A DNA stretch of 64,000 nucleotides. It comes from Akebia trifoliata (taxonomy: Eukaryota > Streptophyta > Magnoliopsida > Ranunculales > Lardizabalaceae). This document shows positions 1 through 11,922 of the stretch, in pieces; within the stretch, counting starts at the first letter, position 1, and every line of letters begins with the position of its first letter. The stretch covers positions 14,347,660 to 14,411,659 of the forward strand of contig CM030715.1 of NCBI GenBank assembly GCA_017979445.1, written 5' to 3'. Made by a program: the position numbers and the translations under genes. The notes beneath the pieces are model-generated. The model was not told the origin of the DNA, ran no database searches, and was given only the letters and a program-made list of their open reading frames with translations.

Positions 1-119
1 TGGAAGTAAAGAGCACTCCTCAATATGAATCTCCCAAAATTGATCTTCTCTACAAGGTGCATCCCTATGACGGTTGTTTTGACTAACTGATCGATCGGGT
101 TATTGCATGTGGCTAGCAT
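1..119 (-). pseudogene. ORF1 (DUF7745-like), N-terminal fragment of element A
   Basis: An ATG on the minus strand at 119-117 opens a frame that stays open to the window edge, about 39 codons. The residues match the start of the ORF1 remnant in element C (49405 downward) nearly one to one, including the motif NPIDQL and the segment KINFGRF. In Ogre elements ORF1 lies between the 5' LTR and gag and has no established function. The rest of the gene lies outside the window, so its integrity is unknown. Confidence 0.6.
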
Positions 120-1128
120 CCTGGTTTGACACGAAAGGGTATTTTAGTACACTTCCAAGGTTCATATAAAATATCAATTACTTTTTCTTTTGAAAAATCA
201 TTTTCTGAAAACATTTTTTCTTGAAAAATATTTTTTTTAGAGAACACTTATTTTGGAAAACACTTTTTGTGAAAAATACTTTCCTTTTGTAAACCATTTT
301 TCTTCTTTGAAAATGGGTTGAAATCCGAATTTAGAAAAGAATTTGATTTCCATTTTGATTTAAATGGCCCGCCCATCATGATTGTTGGGTCGAGATGGAC
401 TGGGTCATTATGAATTATTGCAACAAATGGATTCTTTATTGAGTCAGTGCATCCATTTTAATCAGGTAAAACAAAACTTTAATCCTTAAGGACAGCCATA
501 CATTCTGATCTCATCATTCACATCATTCACATACATTCATCAATCACAAGGTCCCATTCAATAAACAACCCGAGAACACCCACGATAAGTTCTAGTCGTA
601 AGCTACAGGGGAGGTTTCTAGACTTTAAGCTTACTACATGCAATGCATTTTTATCTGGCCACCTTTGCCCAAGTACACTTATATACCTCTCGAGCGTACT
701 CAATCAGATGGTACGTGGTGACTAGGTTTGATATACCGTATAAGGGAAAATCTAAAATTTCAACTCACTTCTCTTAAGCCAAAAATAGCCAGTTTAATCC
801 CTAGATCAGAGGTGGCGCGTAATACTTGAGGAAAGGCACTCTTAAATCACCTCTTTTCTAGAATAGACGTAGTCTATCCTCCTAGTACCGTAATACATCG
901 GAGCAGGATCTCGCTTATGCATTGGTTTTGATCAAGAAGTGCAACTGATGTACTTAGATTATCTTTGATATACCTATGAGTACGAGTCAAGAGTAGTAGC
1001 TTTCATAAATGGTTTGGCATCCCACGAGGGGACCGACCACGTACTAGTACTACGTTGGCAAACGAGACATGTGACTGTGCGGCTTACAATAGGTCAAAGG
1101 CTCAGGTCGCTTCAGTTTGGGTACATCA
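120..1128 (-). other. Non-coding leader of element A
   Basis: This stretch is homologous to the leader of element B (39080-40120) and of C (49430-50171 plus 57760-57930). It begins with an AT-rich tract containing repeated TTTTCTGAAAA-like strings. A better conserved block at about 560-1128 follows, including the palindrome GTACTAGTAC. There is no long ORF. The match to C and B ends at 1128, where an LTR begins. Confidence 0.6.
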
Positions 1129-2571
1129 TGAAAGCACCCTCGATTCCCAGGGTGCACGGATCTACTTTTTACCTTTGAGGTTTGGGAGTCGCCACCTAGT
1201 TATTACGATCTAGGAATCGAACATTGACTCTAAAAGGATAAAACAACTAATTTACTAAAAAAAACTAAGTTTAGGGATCAAGTTATGGGGTTGGAAGGTG
1301 TTAGGCACCAATCCCGCCCGACAAACGCCGGTCTCTACTAATTCCCAAATAAAACTACATTGCTAACAAGACCTAAATAATAATAAAAAAATAAAAATTG
1401 TTATCTTTGTCGAATGCAACGATTTTATTCCCTTAGATCTGATAGAACAACTCCTTGTATAGAATTCCTTGCTTTGTTTTATTGTCGGATCCGATTTCTG
1501 ATCTCCTAGTTGAGGTATCTTCTTCTTGGATCTGTGAGTTTTCTAATTTTTTTTTATGGATTCTAAGGTATTTTAGAAAGGTTTTTGGGTGTTTTTTGAG
1601 CTAAAGTTAGGGTAGGGATATTAGGTAAGAAGTTGGGACTTCAAAATTAGGGTTTATAGGAGGCTAGGGAAGCTTTTTGACCTACTTTTTTTAGGATTTA
1701 TTTTTTGATACAAAAATAGGTTGTAAAGACCCCTATTTATAGATTTTTTTAAGTGCTTATTTTAATAGAGTTAATGTTTAATTATAATTCTTTTAGGTAG
1801 AGTTATATTTTAATTAGAATTATTTTAACTAGAGTTATTATTTAGTTATGATTGTTTTAAAAAGAGTTATTATTTAATTAGGATTGTTTTAAATTAAGAT
1901 TGTCTTAAATAGAGATATTATTTAATTAGAACTTTATTAGGATTTTAAATTTTAGTCTCACTTGATTGACTTTAAGATTTTTACTTTAGTCTTACTTGAT
2001 TGACTTTAAGATCTTGACTTTAGTCTTACTTGATTGACTTTAATATTTTGACTTTAGTCTTACTTGATTGACTTTAAAATCATGACTTTAGTCTTACTTG
2101 ATTGACTTTAAGATTTTAATTAAGATTTCACTTTACATTAATTAATATTTTAATTATTAATTTCAGAATTTTTAATTATTAAAATTGTGATATTATCATT
2201 TTGCCCTCGGAGAGAACTTTTTGTGTTTTAAGTCGATTTTCAATGTTCCAGGATGTTTTAGAATCGGTTTTTCGTAAGGAATTCAATGGGACTGTTGGTT
2301 TTTTATCATTTATGAAATTTTTTGTGCAAAATGGTCGTGAACTTTATGAGGGGCATTTTCATAATTTTGTCAAATTCTGTGAAAATTGGCAAAATTATTT
2401 ATTTGGTTTCGATTTATTGTTTTATGTGTTTGAAAGGGCTTTCCTAAGCGTAACGTAAGCTCTAGGGATGTTTTAAGGTTAGGGGTATTTTGATAATTTG
2501 GTAATATTTTAGTGATTTTTATCGTGAAACTTCCTTTTGTCTGAGAAATGATGATTTCTATGTTTTAGGGG
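1129..2571 (-). mobile_element. Truncated Ogre-type LTR in the leader of A
   Basis: It begins with TGAAAGCACC, the family LTR edge, and follows the family LTR through the TATA box (TATTTATA on plus at 1734-1741) and the repeated ACTTGATTGACTTTA units at 1950-2110. Homology stops near 2571, about 170 bp before the usual TGTCTACA edge. The 5 bp before it are CATCA; no matching TSD is visible because the other edge is gone. The following 94 bp (2572-2665) match nothing else in the window. It may be a solo LTR or a remnant of a longer element lost with part of A's leader. Confidence 0.7.
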
Positions 2572-2665
2572 TACTTGCGATTTCAAGAAAAAATTAACTA
2601 CTGAAAAAGGGAAAAGGAGAGAAAACTCAATTGCATCTGCTGGGGTATCCTTCTCTCGTAATTTC
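2572..2665. other. Unassigned filler between truncated LTR and Athila-1
   Basis: Ninety-four bases that I cannot match to any LTR or leader in the window. They lie at the break point of the truncated LTR and immediately abut the LTR of Athila-1, so they may be a deletion-repair footprint or a scrap of A's leader. Confidence 0.35.
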
Positions 2666-3856
2666 TGATGAGCCTATCGTTGTTCTTCTCACCGGAGTTA
2701 ATAATAATCTTAGTACCTTACTTGTGGGGCAAGTAGGGGATCGAACCCAAGAGAAAGGAGGAATAGAGCTAAGCTAAGAAGATAAAATCCAAATTAACTA
2801 AAAGGAATTAAAACTGTTTTTCTTTGTATTTTTGAACTTATAAGAAGATGTAAAATTACTAGAAAATAAACTAAAGTAAATGAAATTAAAAGCAAGTAAA
2901 CTTATGAATTAAAACACCATTGGAGGTGGATCTACCTAAAACATGTTAATGAGCAATTCCTAGTCTCTAGCCTTTTTATAACTCAATAATAAGGGCTTGG
3001 TGTTAGCTCCTTAGATCAGAAAGTTTTGCAAATAAAATGAAATAAGGGAACAAAAATAAGGTAGAATTCTTTGAAAACTTCTTACTACAAATTATCTAAT
3101 TTAAGGATACTTTATCTTGATCTAATCTAAGCATAAAGTATCTATATTAAGAATAAAATGTGCAAGAAACTTAAAGAGAATTCATAAGCATTTTAAATAA
3201 AAGAAAAGCATAAAATTAGAAATAACACAAGAACTTGCTCTAGGCTTTTCCACTCTCCAATGGAGGGAAACTTAGCCTAATGTCATTGCAAGAGAGGGAA
3301 GATAAGAGATGAAAGAACTTTTTTTCATTTCATGGAGAAAATTACAACTTCTTCTTCTTCTACTTCTTACAATACTATTTAACTAAAAGAAAATAACTAG
3401 AAGATGAAAATACAAAAAATAAGAGAATAGGCTAAGAGCCTTAGATTAAAGGAGTCTTGGATAAGAGAACCAAGATGGGACCCTTTCTCTAGAAATGAAG
3501 GCTCTATTTATAGAGAAAATGTGTGTAGAAGAGTCTAAAAGTAGCCTCCACTTTTCTTTGCACAAAAAGACAAAAGAGGAGAATATGAGTTAAGGATTAG
3601 GGCATTCCAAAGTGGGCCCAAATGTTTTTGTCGTGAGATTTTGATTCTAATTTGTTGATTTTCTGCACAAGAAACATACGTAATTAGATTTATCTAGTAA
3701 ATAAATTTATTTATATATAATTAAACCTAATTAACATGCAACGTGGTGATTTGAGACTTATCATGATTATTATTTTAATATGGATAAATAGGTACAAAAA
3801 TCAAGATAAATATCTAAAAATTGTGTGTATAATTGAGTGTTTGGAAACACTCATCA
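2666..3856 (-). repeat. 3' LTR of Athila-1
   Basis: 1191 bp, paired with 11923-13115. Ends TG and CA with short terminal inverted repeats TGATGA and TCATCA. TATA motif TATTTATA on plus (TATAAATA on minus) at 3505-3512. It carries a single copy of the 18-bp GGATTAGGGCATTCCAAA unit that is tripled in the other Athila LTRs of this window. Confidence 0.93.
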
Positions 3857-3870
3857 CACCCCCAAACTTA
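3857..3870 (-). promoter_or_regulatory. Polypurine tract of Athila-1
   Basis: On the minus strand this reads TAAGTTTGGGGGTG and directly abuts the 3' LTR, the position required for priming plus-strand DNA. The same tract abuts the 3' LTR of Athila-del at 51402-51415. Confidence 0.88.
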
Positions 3871-5138
3871 CCTTTTTCTAGTCCCTAGAAAATAAAATTG
3901 CCACTTTCGCAGGCACCTCGACTGCATTTAGCGAATGCAGCAAGCCCTTGAATCTCTAGGTTACCCCTAGTGGATGAGTTTGACTCGTGAGGGTTTGTAG
4001 AAAATATACCCACAAAATTTGAAAACAACTTTGAAGTAAAAATAGTCAAAATCAAAACTTATATTGAAAAGCACAAGTCTTTTTTTTTCAATCAATTGGA
4101 AGTACTGCTTGGTATAGAGTCCCAACCCTTATTTCTCTATGACAAAACTTAGACTTAAATTGACCTTGAGCGATAGTGATTCTAACTTAGAAATTTAAGA
4201 GATTCGATTTCCTCAAATGAGTTTCAATCTTCTAACTACTCAAGAATAGCTGGAGTAACTTAGGGTTTAATTCTAAACTTAGCATCCTGTCTGGGGTAGT
4301 GAGAAGTGTGAATATTCACTTTAATACCTTTAAGGGCTTTATCTGTGATATTCCAATATACTCACATTTTTACACTTGATGGCTTTCACCCTACTAAAAC
4401 TTTACATAAACTTTTAGATCTTTGATTTTTTTTTTTTTTGAAATGTCTCTTTTTTTTCTATTACTTCTTCATTCTTTTTCTAAGAAAAGTAGGCAGCCCT
4501 TTTCAAGGTACCCAGTCTAATTCAATGGTTACTGTACAAGGTGTATATAACCCAGTTCTGTTTTTCTTCTAATCAGCCAACCAATTGAACAAGGAAGTCA
4601 AAGTTCATCAAACCTAATTTTTCCTTAAACTCTAGGTAGAAAGAAGGTAATAAGCTCTTTTAATACAATCTAGACTCTTGGTAACCTTATTAGAAGTGAC
4701 TATAAACCAAAAGATAACTTTGCTCTAATTTTTACCTAAGAGAAACACAAATGGGGACTCCAGATCATAGCTTCCAATGAAAGACTGATTAAATATTTTT
4801 AACTAAGTGCTTAAAGATACAAGCTAAGATTTTGAGTAAAATACAACAAAGTCGCCAACTAAATATTTTTCAAGTTTTTTTTTTTTTTTTTAAAGAAGAA
4901 AATAATAAGTGGAAATCCGACCCATACACCCCCAAACTTAACCATTATATTGTCCTCAATATTTCAACATATACATGCAAAAGTAAAATTGAAATTGACA
5001 AAATGAAATGAAGTGGGTTAGATAGCACCTGAGACAGACCCTATAGTCCTGTTGATATTTAACACAATGTCCCTTGAAGTGCATGGATTGTCTCCTAAAA
5101 ACGCTAAGTTTAACGTCTTTAGCTAGACGAAAACATAG
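3871..5138 (-). other. Non-coding 3' region of Athila-1
   Basis: About 1.27 kb between the end of the integrase frame and the PPT. No ORF of note. It aligns along its length with 51416-52695 of Athila-del. A long non-coding 3' region is usual in Athila elements, some of which carry an env-like gene there; I see no trace of one in this copy. Confidence 0.7.
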
Positions 5139-6323
5139 TTAATTTTGATAGACGGGATTATCGAGAAAAAGAACTTCCTCCTACGGAACATACTCGAGAA
5201 ACGGTTTGAGACATTGGCCATTCACTTTGAAAGTGGATCCGTCCTTAGGATTAAGGACTTCAACAGCACCATGGGGGTAAACTGTTTGGATAATATATGG
5301 GACAGTCCATCGAGACTTAAGTTTTCCTGGAAAAAGGTGGAGTCTATTATCATACAACAAAACTTTTTGATTATGAATGAAATTTCTCCTAAGAATGTGC
5401 CTATCGTGAAAGAATTTGGTACGCTCTTTGTACCTTTTGGCACAATCATACGAGTCATTTCTAATCTCTTCTAACTCGTCTAGTTGTAACATTCGCTTCT
5501 CACCGGCTTTATCAAAATCAAAGTTGAGGCGTTTGATCGCACAATATGCATGATGTTCTAGTTCTACAGGAAGATGGCAGGCCTTGCCAAAAACTAACCG
5601 GTAGGGAGACATCCCTATGGGTGTCTTGAATGTAGTCCTATAGGCCTAGAGTGAATCACTCAATCTAAAAGACCAATCTTTCCTTGAAGGATTGACTGTT
5701 TTTTTTAAGATAGTCTTTATTTCCCTGTTAGAAATCTCCACTTGTCCACTTGTTTGTGGGTGGTAAGGTGTGGCAACCTTATGCGTTATGAGGTATTTCT
5801 TCATCAACGCAGCAAAGATCTTGTTGCAAAAATGCGAGCCACCATCACTTATGATAGCTCGCGGAGTACCAAATCTTGAAAAAATCGTCTCTTTGATGAA
5901 TTTTATCACAACCTTGTGATCGTTAGTTCTACATGCCATAGCTTCGACCCATTTTGACACATAGTCAACGGCAACTAGGATGTATTGGTAACCCTGGGAG
6001 ATAGGAAAAGATCCCATGAAGTCTATACCTCACACGTCAAAAATTTCGATTATCAGTATAGGATTTTGAGGTATTTCATTTCTCTTAGAGATTTTTCCTA
6101 ATCTTTGACATCTATCACAAGATTTGCTAAACTCGTGGGCATCACGAAAAATACTAGGCCAGAAAAAATCGCATTGTAGGATTTTCATGGCGGTCTTCTT
6201 ACCACTGAAGTGCCCTCCGCAGGCATGATTATGGCAAAACTCTAGGATACTGACTTGCTCACAGGTTGGAATACAACGTCTAATGATTTGATCAGGATAA
6301 TACTTAAATAAGTATGGCTCATC
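5139..6323 (-). pseudogene. Athila-1 integrase domain (broken)
   Basis: The C-terminal part of the pol polyprotein, which inserts element DNA into the genome. Visible in order are the zinc-binding segment (HNHACGGH, then CDRCQ), the catalytic core with DFMG, ISDGG and GQVEIS carrying the D, D and E residues, and the C-terminal [20 protein letters not shown] segment. Against the intact frame of Athila-del this copy has stops near 6018 (TGG to TGA), 5646 (TGG to TAG) and 5181 (CAG to TAG), plus the TAG at 6324 that separates it from RNase H. All are G:C to A:T changes. It cannot make an integrase unless every stop is read through. Confidence 0.9.
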
Positions 6324-6896
6324 CTAGAAATACCATTTTGTTTTTGACAGAAGACGGAGTTTCTCTTGACTAGTCATTTCGACTGGGAATTGACTTGTAA
6401 CTAGGTAGTTGACAATGTCTGCATACCATGGAGCATTGGCTTGAGAGATTTGCATAAGTTGCTCATCGGGAAAGGATTCAGAGATGAGTAAGGATTCCTC
6501 GGATGGCTTGTTAACTAACCTAGACAAGTGATCAGCTACGACATTTTCTGCCCCTTTTTTGTCTCGGATCTCGAGATCAAACTCTTGTAGAAGTAGAATC
6601 CAACGGATTAACCTTGCTTTAACATCTTTCTTTGATAGAAGGTACTTCAATGTTGCGTGGTCTGTGTAGATCACGACTTTAGATCCTATGAGGTAGGGGC
6701 GGAATTTTTCAATGGCATAGACCACTGCTAGCATTTCCTTCTCTGTTGTAGAGTAATTAAGCTGAGCATCATTTAGGTTTTTACTAGCATATTGGATAAC
6801 ATGAGGTTGTTTTTCAATTCGCTGACCCAAAATAGCGCCTATTGCATAATCTGAAGCGTCGCACATAACTTCGAATGGAATGCTCCAGTTTGGAGG
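6324..6896 (-). pseudogene. Athila-1 RNase H domain (broken)
   Basis: Pol segment that degrades the RNA strand of the RNA-DNA hybrid. It contains [10 protein letters not shown] (first Asp), [12 protein letters not shown] (Glu), [10 protein letters not shown] (second Asp) and VVADHLSRL (third Asp), the usual Ty3/gypsy RNase H order. It is in the same frame as RT but separated from it by a TAA at 6897 (CAA in Athila-del) and closed by a TAG at 6324 (TGG in Athila-del). It was part of one polyprotein; the catalytic residues are still present. Confidence 0.9.
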
Positions 6897-8351
6897 TTAA
6901 ATAATGGGTGCCGAGATTAACTCAGACTTGAGCTTGTTGAACGCAGAGAGACATGACTCTGAAAAGTCAAAAGGAACATCCTTTCCCAATAGCTCACATA
7001 AAGGTTTCGAGATTTTTTCGAAATCTTTAATGAATCTACGATAGAAACCTGCATGGCCTAGGAATGATCTAATTTCTTTGACCGTTCTAGGAGGTGGTAA
7101 TTTTTCAATTAGACCTACCTTTGCCTTATCTACCTCAATCCCCTTAGCAGAAACAATGTGCCCTAGTACAATCCCTAATGTTACCATGAAATGGCATTTT
7201 TCCCAATTGAGGACTAGATTGACCTCTTTGCAACGTACAAGGACCAAAGTCAAGTGATGGAGACATTCCTCAAAACTTGATCCAAAAACTGAAAAATCGT
7301 CCATGAATACTTCGAGATATTTTTCTAGCATGTCGGAAAATATACTCATCATGCACCGTTGAAAAGTAACGGGTGCATTGCACAATCCAAAAGGCATGCG
7401 ACGATACGCGAAAGTTCCGAAAGGGCAGGTGAAAGTTGTTTTCTCTTGATCGATTGGAGCAACGGGTATCTGGTTGTACCTAGAATAACCATCTAAGAAG
7501 CAATAGTAAGAATGTTGTGCCAGACGCTCTAACATTTGATCAATGAAAGGTAAATGGAAATGATCCTTAGGAGTCATCGAGTTGAGTTTCCTATAGTCAA
7601 TACACACTCTCCATCCATTTTGGACTCGAGTGGGGATTAATTCATTGTCTTGGTTCACTACCACAGTGATACCAGACTTCTTAGGAACTACTTGTATAGG
7701 ACTCACCCAACGACTGTCAGAGATAGGATACATAATACCCGCATCTAGCAATTTCATCACTTCCATCCGAACCACGTCTTTCATGATAGGATTTAGCCGT
7801 CTCTGAGGTTCTAAGGAAGGCTTAGCGAAATCCTCTAAACGAATATGGTGCATTACCACAGATGGACTAATTCCCTTGATATCAGCTATGCTCCAACCAA
7901 TAGCTTCTTGATGTTCTTTTAATACTCCTAACAACTTTCCCTCTTGAACTTCATTAAGGTGAGAGGAAATGATCACGGGCAAGGTTTGATTCTTACCAAG
8001 AAATGCATATCTCAAGGTCTCTGGAAGCGACTTGAGTTCTAATTTTGGAGGCTCGATATAAGAAGGAACAAGATTGGATGTGCGCACAGGAAGACTTTCA
8101 GTTTTTGCGTGCCACCGCACAGAATCTAAGAGTGGAACAGATTCAAGCAAAGCATTGACTTCGCTTATAGATTCTTCGACGTCCAAGTCAAGGCCAAAGT
8201 GAGCCAAACATTTTGTTAGGGGCTCTTGATACGTTTGATTGACTAGTGCATCTATCATGTTCACTTCCTCCATACCATCATCTACATCAATTCCTTGGAA
8301 ATTGTGGAAGACGTTCAGTTTCACTTTCATATCTCCAAATGCTAAAGTCAT
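6897..8351 (-). pseudogene. Athila-1 reverse transcriptase domain
   Basis: A 484-codon open stretch of the pol frame. RT motifs by residue from the ATG at 8351: fingers near 165-255 (SPIQVVPKKSG at 217-227), the palm motif FLDGYS with Asp at 287, MPFGLCNAP at 319-327, and the catalytic FMDD at 349-352. The C-terminal 130 residues are the connection ([12 protein letters not shown]). The first 130 residues are the linker after protease. Close to Athila-type pol. The frame is continuous with protease upstream but for a TGA at 8454, and ends at a TAA where RNase H should follow. Confidence 0.92.
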
Positions 8352-8902
8352 AATTCTATTTCTACAATGAATGACTGCGTCAGACGTGGCTAAGAATGGA
8401 CGTCCTAAGATGATAGGAATATGACTGTTCGAATTGATGACTGGCTCTGTGTCTCAGACAACAAAGTCAACAGGGAAATAGAAATCTTTGACTTTAACTA
8501 TCACGTCCTCAACTATACCTTTTGGAATTTTTATGGACCTATCGGCTAGACTCAACGTGATATCGATGGGTTTCAAAACCCCCAAACCTAATTGTTTATA
8601 AAACGAATATGGTAAAAGGTTCACACTAGCCCTTAAGTCTAAGAGACATTTTTCGACCACTTGATTTTCAATATGAATGGAAATTGTCGGACATCCAGGA
8701 TCCTTAAATTTTGGTGCAATCGTTTGTTGGATGAGCGACGAAGCTTGGGCTGCCATGATAGCTTCCCGAGGAAATGATGTTTTCCTTTTAGCTGTGGTCA
8801 AATCCTTTAGGAATTTCGCATAAGAAGGTATCTGCTTAATGGCATCTAGGAATGGGATATTGATATGCACATTTTGGAAGACTTCTAAGACACCCTCAAA
8901 TT
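8352..8902 (-). pseudogene. Athila-1 aspartic protease domain (active site altered)
   Basis: The segment from MHINIPFLDAIKQIPSYAKF to the RT frame contains the retropepsin-like fold that processes Gag-Pol. The catalytic motif, read as DLGA in Athila-del, is DLRA here (Asp 78 from the ATG at 8870), followed by SVNLLPYS. Replacement of the invariant Gly should impair catalysis. A TGA at 8454-8456 replaces TTA of Athila-del, just before DTEPVINSNS. Upstream, seven T bases on plus instead of six near 8900-8906 shift the frame relative to gag. Confidence 0.85.
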
Positions 8903-10734
8903 GCTTACCTTTTTTTAAAATCTCTAAGGCGATGGAGAAATGGAACTTTTGGAATTGGCAAAATGATAGGAGGATTTTCCAAATCTTTCTCTTTCTCTAT
9001 TGGAGACTCTATGACTTTTTTTTGAATTTTGTCCTTCTCTAGGACTTTTTCTCCCATGTCAATAGGTTGGACCTTTTTGTCCACCTTTTTTCCTGAACAC
9101 AAGGTGTGGATAGCCTGGACTGAGTCTTGTGGAGTTCCAGAATGGCTTTCTACTTCATATTGACCTTTCAATCCGTTTGGAATCAAAGGTTGACCTCTAG
9201 GGTTAGGGATAGTCTGACTAGGAAATTGACCTTTCTCTCTCCCACTCAAGGAGAGAGCTAACTGCCCCAACTGAACTTCCATCTTAGTTATGGATTGCGC
9301 AGTGACCTGGTTAATCTGAGTTTGATTTTGATGGGTTTGCTGTTGAGTTTGGATGAACTGCTGTTGCTGTCTCATCAACTCGGCAATTATAGATTCTAAG
9401 GACGACTGTTGTTGGGCAGGCTACTGGTAATTGGTCATGGGATCTGGTATGATGGCTCTATAATCTGTAGATTGTTGGGGTTGATAAGGGACTTGAGGAA
9501 CAATAGCTGGGTTTGTGGAAGAACAAGATTGCCTAGAAAAACTCCTATTGTAACCTGACGGACCACTAGATTGAATAGGTTCATTCTGTCTGTATGAGAA
9601 ATTAGGATGGAACCTATTATCTGGGTGATACGTTTGGCTAAAAGAGTTTGGAGTTGGATTCCTAAAAGCACTATAGCCATTAATTGCATTTGCTTGTTCA
9701 ACTTTGATTTGAGGCAAGGTGGGACAATACTCGACCAAATGGTCGTTGCCGTCGCATATGACACACAAAGAACTCGGTTCGACAGTCACTTGCGAAATTG
9801 CACGAGGGTCTAGGTGAGGTTTGGATGTTGAGATGGTAAAGGCATCTAACTTCTTCGTGAGATTGTTCATCCCACTCACTAGACTAGACATAACATTTTT
9901 GAGATCAGGGTCTGCCTTCATCTTATACATGCCTGTCTTTCTAACCGGATCATCTCTATCAAATTCTTCTTGGTTAGTACTCCAATTTTGAGCACTCTCG
10001 GCTAACTCTAGGAGAAAATCATACGCTTGGTTGGGAGTCTGGTTCATGAACTGAGCCTTATGCATTGACTCGACTAAGGTACGTTGATTCATTGTTAATC
10101 CTCTATAAAAACTTTGCACCAACTGTACTTTATCAATGCCAGGGTGTGGGCACTTGACCAATAAATCATTGAATCTTTCCCAAGTTTGGGAAAATTCATC
10201 ATCAGGACGAGCTCTAAAATTTCTAATAGAGTCCTTCATTTTCTCAGTTTTGGCCACAGGGTAGAATTTGGCCATAAATTTCTTAGATAGAACATCCCAG
10301 GTAGATATGAAATTGGGTGTTAGGGAGTTCAACCACGCAGCTACGTGGTCTTCCAAGGATAACGGGAACAGAATAAGCTTGATACTCTCCTCATCTAGAT
10401 TCTGATTTCTAAAAGTTTGACATATAGTCAAGAATCGATTAAGATGGGTGTAAGGTTGTTCACGCTCTAAAATGTGGAACTTAGAGAGCATATTAATGGT
10501 GGCAGCACTAATTTCAAACTGAGGTGCATTGTTCAATGGTAAAACAATGCATGTAAGAGGAGATGCAGAAGCTGGAACGAAGAGCTCATTGAGAGTTCGC
10601 TCTCGATCACCCATCATAACCATTGATGGTGTCTTGCGTATCCTACTGATGGTACGTTCGATCTCAGGATCAAATGGTTCTAGCACGTTGTTTTGTGAAC
10701 GTCTACCAAACATGCAAATCACACAGTCGATCAA
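8903..10734 (-). pseudogene. Athila-1 gag (nonsense codon and frameshift)
   Basis: Structural Gag protein. From the ATG at 10734, residues about 60-250 hold the retrotransposon Gag core (LEDHVAAWLNSL, WERFNDLLVKCPHPGI). A CX2CX4HX4C zinc knuckle lies at residues 324-337 (CVICDGNDHLVEYC). A TAG at 9421-9423 stops the frame after 437 codons; the same frame continues with a Gln-rich tail (9378-8905) into protease. The stop fits a CAG to TAG change, although a programmed leaky stop cannot be excluded from one copy. A one-base insertion near 8905 then breaks the link to pol. An internal Met at codon 8 is an alternative start. Confidence 0.9.
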
Positions 10735-11898
10735 ACAATCACAAAAAGAAAAGACTGGACCTAGATAGGTTGCCTAAAGCTAGACAGCTCCTAACTAGGT
10801 AGAATTAGCGCAACTAGCCTTCCAACTCGGTTCTATGAAGTCAAGTTTGAATCATTCGGATCTCCAGATCGGAGGAGGTGCACAATGCATAAGCAAGGGC
10901 ACTCTTAAATACCTCCTTTCTTGAATAGACTGAGTCTATCCCTTCAAAGGACAAGATCTTACTAGATAGAAAAATGACCAAGAAACGCAATTGGCACAAC
11001 TTGAAGCGGAATTTCTCCTATTGAGCTCGTAGGCCCTATAGTCAAGTCTAATTGATTTTAATTAATTTGATTGGATGACTAGTGAGTTGATTATCCTAAT
11101 TAGAGCAAGGAATTGGTAATGACTTCCAATCCTTATCTTATCATGCCATCCCTAGGAAAGGGGTGCTCTTTACTACTTAATTAACTATTCCAAGTATGTG
11201 CAAATTGGAAAAATAACATACAAAGGCAAGGAGTAACCCACTAGCAAAGAGAGGCGTGGGTGTTTCGAGATTACCTCCCGTGCTAAACGGGGTGAAGACA
11301 GTTTGAGTCGACTTAGGCCACCAACTCCAATTTTGGTGTGCGAACCTAAGGAGCCGTGACAGTATTGTCCACCCGTCGTCCTTCCTTAGTTTATTACAAT
11401 CCAAGCCTTCTTGGATAATTAAAAAAAATTACAAAGAATCTTATACAAGTGTTTCTAAAACAGAAAAATAAACCTAACTAAAGATTCAAGGAAATTGAAA
11501 GAAAAGAAGAAAAAAAAATGTTCACCTACAAGAAGTAAAATAGAAATGTTAGTAGAAATGATAGTAAACGGACTCAAAAATAAAATCTGACTTACCACAA
11601 TCTTGCTGACTTTGTCATATTTTATAGAAAATTTCGTTCTACCCCAAATTGATATATTATAATAGATAATCGGAGATCGAAGCAGAAAGTTACAGTCAGT
11701 TTAAGTTCTACTGTCAAGGGTGAAAAAAATAAACGGGAATGACTTTTTTTTTTTTCAATGTTTTTTTCTTTTTTCTTCTCTCTTAAAATCTCAAGAACAC
11801 TTGAACTTATAGAAAGAAACCGAAAGAAAAAAATAAAATAAAATAAAAATGAAAGAAATTAATTTTAAATCAAAACTTACCCCCAATACCTTTACTTC
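10735..11898 (-). other. 5' leader of Athila-1
   Basis: About 1.16 kb between PBS and gag, with no convincing ORF in the element's orientation. It carries a short block at 10855-10985 resembling the Ogre-type leader (CACAATGC, GGGCACTCTTAAATACC), so some leader sequence is shared between the two lineages or was exchanged. This whole segment is missing from Athila-del. Confidence 0.6.
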
Positions 11899-11916
11899 TC
11901 CCCGGCAGCGGCGCCA
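11899..11916 (-). promoter_or_regulatory. Primer-binding site (tRNA-Asp) of Athila-1
   Basis: On the minus strand this reads TGGCGCCGCTGCCGGGGA, six bases inside the 5' LTR. It is complementary to the 3' end of plant tRNA-Asp with one mismatch as I recall that tRNA. tRNA-Asp priming is typical of Athila elements. Confidence 0.9.
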
Positions 11917-11922
11917 AAATTC

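Noticed and set aside
2201..2458. Plus-strand 60-85 codon frames in LTRs (also near 15257, 16232 and 27201)
   Set aside because: The DNA is conserved because it is LTR sequence, but the frames shift and break between copies, and they are antisense to the element.
3871..5138. Possible env-like gene in the 3' region of Athila-1
   Set aside because: No frame of useful length on the minus strand in this copy or in Athila-del, and no signal peptide or membrane segment pattern.
11899..11916. tRNA-like sequence that might be a tRNA gene fragment
   Set aside because: Only the 18 bases complementary to a tRNA 3' end are present, next to an LTR: it is a primer-binding site.
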